Below are positions 12,658-17,814 of a stretch of DNA of 22,981 bases, piece after piece. The stretch comes from a virus. The notes under the pieces were generated by a model. That model was given only the letters and a program-made list of their open reading frames with translations. It did no database searches and had not been told where the DNA came from. The translations under genes and the position numbers were made by a program. The stretch is taken from positions 1 through 22,981 of the IMG/VR virus record IMGVR_UViG_3300025127_000299, one strand, 5' to 3'. The number at the start of each line of letters is the position of its first letter. The stretch's first letter is position 1.

Positions 12658-12683
12658 AGGGCTCTTCGGAGCCCTTTTTTTTT
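12658..12683 (+). terminator. Strong intrinsic terminator with UUCG loop
   Basis: A stem of AGGGCTC/GAGCCCT closed by TTCG (12665-12668), a very stable tetraloop, followed by nine T (12675-12683). It ends the 11948-12638 unit and isolates it from the late genes. A weaker hairpin with a short T run (12633-12651) precedes it. Confidence 0.95.
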
Positions 12684-13180
12684 GCCCTCGTAAAGCTATT
12701 CAGCTTTAATTCTTACCAGACAAAACCTAGTTTACAGAGCTCTAAAAGAGCCTGTAAGCCCTTTTAATTTTATCACGCTATAGACTGCACTCTTTGGAGC
12801 TTAAAAAGCTCTCAAAGCCTTACAGAGTCTCGATAACCTTGGGAGCTCTTTAGAGCCTTAGAGTTATCATGTGAGCCCAGCAGGGCTATACAGGCTCTGT
12901 AAACCTCAGCTGAATCTATGTGGTGGTTCCGGAGGAAGTTCTCTATAGATTTATAAGGTCTGTCTAGCTTCGCTAGAGTAACAGAGTTGCAGGGTAGGCA
13001 GGAGCACCCCCACCCCCCCGTATATATATATCTAATGGGCGAACATTTTGACCCAAAAAAGCTTGTTAAGTTGATAAGGATTGCCCCCCCTCAAACAGGT
13101 CCGGAGAGTTGGTTTGCATTTGTTATGGATTTTTAAGCTATATAGAGTTATATAGTATAGGGGTTTAACAGGGCGACCTA
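12684..13180. other. GC-rich, gene-free hairpin array; possible minus-strand RNA
   Basis: No plausible gene in about 500 bases. It contains at least seven stem-loops: 12691-12708; 12732-12757 (6+5 bp, A bulge, AAA loop); 12792-12817 (5+6 bp, T bulge, AAA loop); 12832-12868; 12874-12887; 12913-12951 (7-bp AATCTAT/ATAGATT enclosing TTCC/GGAA); and 12963-12977. TTTACAGAGC (12731-12740) also pairs perfectly with 12894-12903, closing a multibranch domain. The right part holds C5-A-C7 (13007-13019), an AT dinucleotide run and a C7 (13084-13090). A consensus promoter points into it from the right, with no gene before 12638. It may be an RNA, an antisense leader, or a packaging or origin site. Confidence 0.5.
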
Positions 13181-13188
13181 CAAGGGTC

Positions 13189-13217
13189 ATTATACAGTTA
13201 AATTTTGATTCTGTCAA
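13189..13217 (-). promoter_or_regulatory. Perfect consensus sigma-70 promoter, leftward
   Basis: On the minus strand TTGACA (13217-13212), 17-nt spacer, TATAAT (13194-13189): both boxes match consensus at all six positions. Predicted start near 13182. It drives transcription into the hairpin region and away from any supported gene. Confidence 0.85.
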
Positions 13218-13226
13218 GCAAATTGA

Positions 13227-13255
13227 TTGACAATATTAAATTTAACCTATATAAT
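13227..13255 (+). promoter_or_regulatory. Perfect consensus sigma-70 promoter, rightward, for terS
   Basis: TTGACA (13227-13232), 17-nt spacer, TATAAT (13250-13255), both perfect. Mirror image of the leftward promoter around about 13222, and the arms GTTAAATTT (13197-13205) and AAATTTAAC (13238-13246) form an inverted repeat. The predicted start (about 13261-13263) coincides with the terS ATG. Confidence 0.9.
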
Positions 13256-13261
13256 ACACTT

Positions 13262-13684
13262 ATGCAATTAACAACTAGAAACAAAAAAAACTTAACACCT
13301 AAACAGGAATTGTTTTTAGAAAACCTTATAGCAACAAAAGGCGACATACATGAGGCAGCCGAACTTGCTGGATATGCAGGGAACCCCTACCAAGTTATAA
13401 AAAGTTTAAAAGAAGAAATAATAGAGTTAGCCCATAATATCTTAGCAAAGGAAGCACCTAAAGCTGCTTTTAAGTTAGTAGAAATAATGACAGGCAATAA
13501 ACCAATAGCTAATGTCAATACAAAACTACAAGCTGCACAGACCCTTTTAGATAGAGTAGGTGTAGTAAAACAAGAAAAACTTGATATAAACCATAATGTT
13601 CAGGGTGGTATATTTATATTACCTGAAAAAGAAATAATAGATGTAGAAGCAGAGGAAGTTAATGTCGAAGAAGAAAGACCCTAG
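13262..13684 (+). CDS. terS: Terminase small subunit
   Basis: The 140-aa DNA-recognition subunit of the packaging motor. I chose ATG 13262 over the longer frame at 13205 because the latter would cover the promoter. The N-terminal domain begins LTPKQELFLENLIATKGDIHEAAELAGYAG, a helix-turn-helix pattern typical of phage TerS; the middle (EAPKAAFKLVEIMTG, KLQAAQTLLDRVGV) is helical for oligomerisation; and the C-terminus (EKEIIDVEAEEVNVEEERP) is acidic and may contact TerL. The consensus promoter places the transcript start at or within a base or two of the ATG, so no SD-bearing leader exists. Overlaps the next gene by 23 nt. Confidence 0.85.
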   Translation: MQLTTRNKKNLTPKQELFLENLIATKGDIHEAAELAGYAGNPYQVIKSLKEEIIELAHNILAKEAPKAAFKLVEIMTGNKPIANVNTKLQAAQTLLDRVGVVKQEKLDINHNVQGGIFILPEKEIIDVEAEEVNVEEERP

Positions 13685-13949
13685 ATTAGAAAAAGCCGGA
13701 GTTAGTGGTTATAATAAACCCAAAAGAACTCCTAAGCACCCAACAAAATCACATGTAGTTGTGGCTAAAGAAGGCGACAAGATTAAACTTATTCGTTTTG
13801 GACAACAGGGTGTTAGAGGTGCTGGTAAAAATCCTAAAACAGCAAAGGATAAAGCTAGAAGAAAGTCTTATTACGCTAGACATAATGCACAAGATAAAAA
13901 CCCTAGTAAGTTAAGTGCTAGATATTGGTCACATAAAGTAAAATGGTAA
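13662..13949 (+). CDS. Conserved basic marine-phage protein, 95 aa
   Basis: Highly basic protein beginning MSKKKDPRLEKAGVSGYNKPKRTP, then HVVVAKEGDKIKLIRFGQQG, and ending KLSARYWSHKVKW. I recognise this kind of protein as recurrent in marine phages beside terminase or portal genes; function unknown. A strand-turn-strand core (KSHVVVAKEGDKIKLIRFG) suggests a small DNA-binding fold. It starts 23 nt inside terS and its stop overlaps the next ATG. Confidence 0.85.
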   Translation: MSKKKDPRLEKAGVSGYNKPKRTPKHPTKSHVVVAKEGDKIKLIRFGQQGVRGAGKNPKTAKDKARRKSYYARHNAQDKNPSKLSARYWSHKVKW

Positions 13950-14071
13950 ATAGAATATTAGAATGGTTAGGTTTTATCTGGGTTAGAAACAGAGACTCAA
14001 AAGGTCGTTATGTTCCAGATAAAAAGAAAACTAAGTTTAGAAATGAAGCATGGAAGCTTAAAAGAAAGTAA
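13943..14071 (+). CDS. 42-aa basic protein
   Basis: The 42-aa product begins MVNRILEWLGFIWVRNRDSKGRYVPDKKK and ends WKLKRK. It has an amphipathic N-terminal helix and a basic, Lys-rich tail. It starts within the end of the preceding gene and its stop overlaps the next start (TAATG), so it fits the coupled cassette. Function unknown. Confidence 0.65.
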   Translation: MVNRILEWLGFIWVRNRDSKGRYVPDKKKTKFRNEAWKLKRK

Positions 14072-14235
14072 TGCCTCAAATAAATAGCGAAGAACAACCA
14101 ATAAAGTTTAAATCAGGTACAATAGCTGGTAAAGGTTCTAAACCTAGACCCGGAGTATATACAAAAAAGTATAGAGACAATTTCGATAAAATATTTGGAG
14201 GAAATAATGCCAAGAAAAGCAAAGAAGAAAAGTAA
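14071..14235 (+). CDS. 54-aa basic protein
   Basis: The 54-aa product has a Gly/Lys-rich middle (SGTIAGKGSKPRPGVYTKKYRDNF) and ends KKSKEEK. Coupled to the upstream gene by TAATG and overlapping the next by 29 nt. Extended, poor in hydrophobic residues, so probably partly disordered. Function unknown. Confidence 0.6.
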   Translation: MPQINSEEQPIKFKSGTIAGKGSKPRPGVYTKKYRDNFDKIFGGNNAKKSKEEK

Positions 14236-14401
14236 GTCTCGTGTTAATGAAGCTGGTAATTATACCAAGCCGACTATGCGTAAGAGGCTTTTCCAGAGGA
14301 TTAAAGCCGGTTCTAAAGGTGGTAAACCCGGTCAGTGGTCAGCTAGAAAAGCCCAGCTTTTAGCAAGTGAATACAAAAAGAAAGGTGGAGGTTATAAATA
14401 A
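14207..14401 (+). CDS. DUF5872-like basic protein, 64 aa
   Basis: I chose ATG 14207 because GGAGG lies 5 nt upstream. The core KRLFQRIKAGSKGGKPGQWSARKAQLLASEYKKKGGGY has the GGKPGQWSARKAQ.L...Y pattern that I associate with DUF5872, common in phages; no biochemical role is known. The basic N-terminus MPRKAKKKSKSR could bind DNA. Its stop overlaps the next ATG (TAATG). Confidence 0.8.
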   Translation: MPRKAKKKSKSRVNEAGNYTKPTMRKRLFQRIKAGSKGGKPGQWSARKAQLLASEYKKKGGGYK

Positions 14402-14568
14402 TGCCACATTACACTAAAGATTTAAATAAAGTAGTAAAAGCTTTGCGTAAAGCTAGTAAGCTTCATGCTCAACAAGCTGATATATTAGATAAAATTAATA
14501 AGGACCAAAAGACTAGATATGGCACGAAAAAAACGAGACCCAAAAGTAGGAACAGGAAAAAAACCTAA
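14401..14568 (+). CDS. 55-aa basic protein overlapping its neighbour
   Basis: The 55-aa product begins MPHYTKDLNKVVKALRKASKLH with a helical segment to about residue 33 and ends in a strongly basic tail KKTRPKSRNRKKT. It starts on the previous stop codon and its last 50 nt lie inside the next gene in another frame, so its tail and that gene's start share sequence. Function unknown; a DNA-condensing role would suit the tail. Confidence 0.65.
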   Translation: MPHYTKDLNKVVKALRKASKLHAQQADILDKINKDQKTRYGTKKTRPKSRNRKKT

Positions 14569-14812
14569 AGGTAGTGATAGAAGACTATATACTGACGAAA
14601 ATCCAAAAGATACAGTTAGTATAAAGTTCGCTACCCCAGCAGATGCTAGAGCAACTGTTGCTAAAGTAAAAAGAATAAGAAAACCTTATGCTCGTAAAAT
14701 ACAAATACTTACTGTTTTAGAACAACGAGCTAAAGTTGCAGGAAAACATGAACAAGCAAGAATAGCTAAAAAAGGCAAAGAAGCTATTAGAAAGAAACGA
14801 GGAAAAACTTAA
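14519..14812 (+). CDS. Conserved basic marine-phage protein, 97 aa
   Basis: Begins with a basic stretch MARKKRDPKVGTGKKPKGSDRRLYTDENPKDTV, then IKFATPADARATVAKVKRIRKPYARKIQILTVLEQRAKV and a basic C-terminal helix. I recognise this pattern (GTGKKPKGS.RRLYTDENP, followed by a helix-rich basic core) from marine phage genomes near packaging genes. Function unknown. The helices with regular Lys/Arg spacing suggest nucleic-acid contact, and it may accompany DNA into the head (inference). Confidence 0.8.
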   Translation: MARKKRDPKVGTGKKPKGSDRRLYTDENPKDTVSIKFATPADARATVAKVKRIRKPYARKIQILTVLEQRAKVAGKHEQARIAKKGKEAIRKKRGKT

Positions 14813-14853
14813 CTCGCTAAATTTAAGTTATAATTTTAAAAGAGGATAATATT

Positions 14854-14988
14854 ATGCCACATAAACCGGGACATAAAAAAAGAAAATCTATGGCAAAAGG
14901 TAGAAAATCTATGGCTAAAGGTAGAAAATCTATGGCTAAAGGTAGAAAATCTTACGCAAAAGGTAGAAGAGTAACAAGAAGAAGATAA
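14854..14988 (+). CDS. 44-aa protamine-like repeat peptide
   Basis: The 44-aa product contains four tandem heptads: KSMAKGR three times and KSYAKGR once, between MPHKPGHKKR and a RRVTRRR end. AGAGGA is 7 nt before the ATG, and an intrinsic terminator follows. The repeat resembles histone H1/protamine tails and would bind DNA non-specifically; a Tyr replaces Met in the last copy. A role in condensing or packaging DNA is an inference from composition and from the adjacent terminase genes. Confidence 0.75.
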   Translation: MPHKPGHKKRKSMAKGRKSMAKGRKSMAKGRKSYAKGRRVTRRR

Positions 14989-15010
14989 TACTTGTAAAAA
15001 GTATTTTTTT
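14987..15010 (+). terminator. Intrinsic terminator after the repeat peptide
   Basis: AATACTT (14987-14993) pairs with AAGTATT (14999-15005) around GTAAA, followed by a T run to 15010. The stem is AT-rich and weak, so it may be leaky. It separates the terS cassette from the following unit. Confidence 0.65.
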
Positions 15011-15011
15011 C

Positions 15012-15017
15012 TATAAT
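15012..15017 (+). promoter_or_regulatory. Candidate -10 element for the 15026 gene
   Basis: TATAAT directly after the terminator's T run. No good -35 at 16-18 nt was found (TTGTAA lies only 14 nt upstream). The predicted start falls about 2 nt before ATG 15026, as at terS. Confidence 0.35.
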
Positions 15018-15025
15018 ATGTGCTT

Positions 15026-15733
15026 ATGTCATATTTAATGAGTAACATCCCACACTTTTGGTGTTGGGTTCGTAGGGAATTTACCCATAATCACATACAA
15101 TATCATGGTGAGTTTATACATGCTTTAGCTATAGCAGTTAATACTATACCTGATAGGTCATTAAGCTTCCAAGTTGTTTTTACAGGCAATGAGGTTGATA
15201 GAGAAGATTGGAAAGAAGGCAACATTCATGGTGGTGCTATGTGGGCAAGAATGCCTATACAGGCTTTAGTTGCAGATATAGAAGTTGACGAATGGGCTTT
15301 ACCAATGGAAAACCATTTAGTTCAACCTTGGGATTGTGAATCAAGAACACACTCTGTTGTAGTTTTAGATAGAACAAGTTCATCACCTTGGATTGCTAAA
15401 ATAGATAATAATTTTTATAAAGCTAAATATCTATTTACTGTAGATTATACTGACGATGCTATAGCTGACGACCCAGCACAGCATAAACAAAGTCATGTAT
15501 TATATATTACTGAGGATTGTCCTTGGAAAGGTAACTTAGTAGCTTTACCTAACAATAGAGTAAGAGTTACAAATCCTGCATTATGGGCAACAGGAGAGGG
15601 TCCTCCAGATTTTATACCTTCACAATGGTTACATTCAGCTGAAGGACACGAAAGTTATATGGACCCAGATATAACATTTAATAATTTATATAAAGATAAT
15701 GGCAAAGGCAAAATCACAAAGAAGTCTAGATAG
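15026..15733 (+). CDS. Conserved marine-phage protein of unknown function, about 235 aa
   Basis: Two in-frame ATGs (15026 and 15038) and a GTG (15020) are possible; 15026 fits the -10 element. A compact, Trp/aromatic-rich soluble protein (NIPHFWCWVRREFTHNHIQYHGEFIHALAIAVN) followed by alternating strands and acidic loops. The C-terminus contains WATGEGPPDF and LHSAEGHESYMDPD. I recognise the family from marine phages but no function; its position before terL suggests a role in the virion or packaging. It overlaps the next gene by 35 nt. Confidence 0.75.
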   Translation: MSYLMSNIPHFWCWVRREFTHNHIQYHGEFIHALAIAVNTIPDRSLSFQVVFTGNEVDREDWKEGNIHGGAMWARMPIQALVADIEVDEWALPMENHLVQPWDCESRTHSVVVLDRTSSSPWIAKIDNNFYKAKYLFTVDYTDDAIADDPAQHKQSHVLYITEDCPWKGNLVALPNNRVRVTNPALWATGEGPPDFIPSQWLHSAEGHESYMDPDITFNNLYKDNGKGKITKKSR

Positions 15734-15941
15734 ATGGACTAAACAAAAATGGAGAACTGCTAGTGGTAAAAAATCTAGTAAAACAGGTGAAGTTTATGCA
15801 CCTGCTGCTACTATTAGAAAACTAAAATCAACTGCTGCTGGAAGAAAAAAACTAGCAGCTGCTAATAAAAAGAAAAGAGAAGCCACTAGGAGAGGTAAAC
15901 AGTATGCTAAACATGGCTTACATAAAGGCAAAAAAAGATGA
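15699..15941 (+). CDS. Basic marine-phage protein, 80 aa
   Basis: Begins MAKAKSQRSLDRWTKQKWRTASGKKSSKTGE, and the rest is Lys/Ala/Arg-rich (AAGRKKLAAANKKKREATRRGKQYAKHG). The SL.RWTKQKWRT.SGK...YLP-like start is a family I associate with phages (DUF6321-like; not verified). Overlaps the upstream gene by 35 nt and ends ATGA on the terL start. Probably DNA-binding by charge. Confidence 0.8.
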   Translation: MAKAKSQRSLDRWTKQKWRTASGKKSSKTGEVYAPAATIRKLKSTAAGRKKLAAANKKKREATRRGKQYAKHGLHKGKKR

Positions 15942-17812
15942 TAAATTTACCCAAAGGGTATATCAAAAAGAAATCTTCTACAGTTCCTTTTGGTTATCAA
16001 ACATCTGAAATTCATGGTTATCTAAAACCAATTCCTGAACAACAACAAATATTACAAAAATATATTAAATTAGTTTTAGAAGAAAAAGCTTCTTTACGAG
16101 AAGCAGCTGAAGCTATTTCATTAGAATCCGGTAGAAAAATAAGTCATGTTGGATTATCTAAAGTTATTAAAAAAGATTTATGGGAACTATTACCAGATGA
16201 ATATGAAAAAGATGCCGAAGGCAGCTTTATTCTTAATGCTAAAGGTGAGCCTAAAAGAAAAACAGGTAGACCTAAAGGTGTAAAATCTAATTATAATTTT
16301 TCTAAAGAGCAAAGAAAAAAACAAAAACTAGCTAAAGATAAAAAAGAATTAGAAAAATTAAATAAAAAAGTAGCTTATAAAAAACAAAAATTACAGAGAG
16401 AATCTAAAATTTTAGATGCTGTAACAAATAATAAGGCTAATAAAGTTTTAACAGAAGAAGAGATTCATAATAATAATCTTATAAAAGATGCTAATGTTTT
16501 GTTTCATCCTAATGAAGGTCCTCAAACTTCTTTTTTAGCAGCAGATGAAAAAGATGTTCTTTATGGTGGAGCTGCTGGAGGTGGTAAAAGTTTTGCCATG
16601 CTCATTGACCCTTTAAGATATTGCCACAAAAAAGCACATAGAGCTTTAATTCTTAGAAGGTCTATGCCAGAACTAAGAGAACTAATAGATAAATCAAGAG
16701 AAATATATCCTCAAGCTTTTCCGGGTGCTAAATTTAGAGAAGTAGAAAAAGTATGGACTTTTCCTTCAGGTGCTAAAATAGAATTTGGTTTCTTAGAAAA
16801 AGACGCAGATGTTTATAGATATCAAGGACAAGCATACTCGTGGATTGGTTTTGATGAAATAACTCACTTACCTACAGAATTTGGTTGGAATTACTTAGCT
16901 TCTAGACTTAGAACAACAGACTCTACTATAAAAACATATTTGCGTTGTACAGCAAACCCCGGAGGAGTAGGTGCTCATTGGGTTAAAAAAAGATATGTAG
17001 ACCCTGTAGAAAATAATAAATCATTTGTAGGCACAGATGGTTTAACTAGAAAATTTATACCTGCTAAATTATCTGACAACCCTTACTTAGCTAAAGATGG
17101 TGTTTATGAAAAAATGCTTGAATCTTTACCACCTACACAAAGAAAACAACTACTTGAAGGTAACTGGGATGTATCAGAAGGAGCTGCATTTGCAGAGTTT
17201 GATTTAGATATACATGTCGTTGAACCTTTTGAACCTCCTTTTCATTGGGAAAGACTAAAAGGCATAGACTATGGTTATGCATCAGAATCTTGTTGTTTAT
17301 GGGGTTTTGTAGATAGAGATGATGGTACTTTAGTGATATACAGGGAATTGTATCAAAAAGGCTTGACAGGAGAGGAATTAGGCTCTATAATAGCAGATAT
17401 GGAAAAAGAGGACCCTTTTTCTGTGCCGGGTGTTTTAGATACAGCAGCTTGGGCAAAAACAGGGTCAACTGGTCCTACTGTAGGTGAAGCTCTGCAAAAG
17501 ATGGGTCATAAACTTAGACGAGCAGATAAAAATAGAGTACAAGGAAAAGTACAAATACACGAATATTTAAAAGTTCAACAGAATGGAAGACCAAAACTAC
17601 AAATATTTAATACTTGTAGAAATTTAATTAGAGAGTTACAAAGTATACCTCTAGCTAAAAATAATTCTGAAGATGTTGATACTCACGCATCAGACCACGC
17701 TTATGATGCTTTGCGTTATATGATTATGAGTAGACCTTCAGTGTATGGAACATACGAAAGATTAAGAGATATAAAAAAGTTTGTTCCATCTGATTCAACA
17801 TTTGGATATTAA
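15938..17812 (+). CDS. terL: Terminase large subunit with an N-terminal recombinase-like segment
   Basis: The 624-aa packaging motor. Residues 17-78 (VPFGYQTSEIHGYLKPIPEQ, then LREAAEAISLESGRKISHVGLSKVIKK) look like the DNA-binding part of large serine recombinases, followed by a basic coiled-coil linker (about 105-155). The ATPase has Walker A GGAAGGGKS (210-218), Walker B IGFDE (303-307) and TANPGG (338-343). The RNase H-like nuclease has D444 (GIDYG), D501 (VLD) and D586/D590 (HASDHAYDAL). The order matches phage TerL, but the N-terminal 200 residues add an extra DNA-binding module. It follows the 80-aa gene by ATGA overlap and precedes the portal by 2 nt. Confidence 0.95.
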   Translation: MINLPKGYIKKKSSTVPFGYQTSEIHGYLKPIPEQQQILQKYIKLVLEEKASLREAAEAISLESGRKISHVGLSKVIKKDLWELLPDEYEKDAEGSFILNAKGEPKRKTGRPKGVKSNYNFSKEQRKKQKLAKDKKELEKLNKKVAYKKQKLQRESKILDAVTNNKANKVLTEEEIHNNNLIKDANVLFHPNEGPQTSFLAADEKDVLYGGAAGGGKSFAMLIDPLRYCHKKAHRALILRRSMPELRELIDKSREIYPQAFPGAKFREVEKVWTFPSGAKIEFGFLEKDADVYRYQGQAYSWIGFDEITHLPTEFGWNYLASRLRTTDSTIKTYLRCTANPGGVGAHWVKKRYVDPVENNKSFVGTDGLTRKFIPAKLSDNPYLAKDGVYEKMLESLPPTQRKQLLEGNWDVSEGAAFAEFDLDIHVVEPFEPPFHWERLKGIDYGYASESCCLWGFVDRDDGTLVIYRELYQKGLTGEELGSIIADMEKEDPFSVPGVLDTAAWAKTGSTGPTVGEALQKMGHKLRRADKNRVQGKVQIHEYLKVQQNGRPKLQIFNTCRNLIRELQSIPLAKNNSEDVDTHASDHAYDALRYMIMSRPSVYGTYERLRDIKKFVPSDSTFGY

Positions 17813-17814
17813 AT

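Noticed and set aside
12684-12985. CRISPR array
   Set aside because: The stem-loops differ in sequence and spacing, and there are no repeated units of CRISPR type or cas genes.
13032-13217. A 61-aa minus-strand frame at the divergent promoter
   Set aside because: Its start and even its internal ATG (13190) lie in the -35/-10 boxes, so the transcript would begin inside it; the sequence looks random.
14836-15048. Minus-strand frame with repeated RFSTFSH units
   Set aside because: It is the reverse complement of the KSMAKGR repeat gene; the plus-strand gene has a good SD and terminator.
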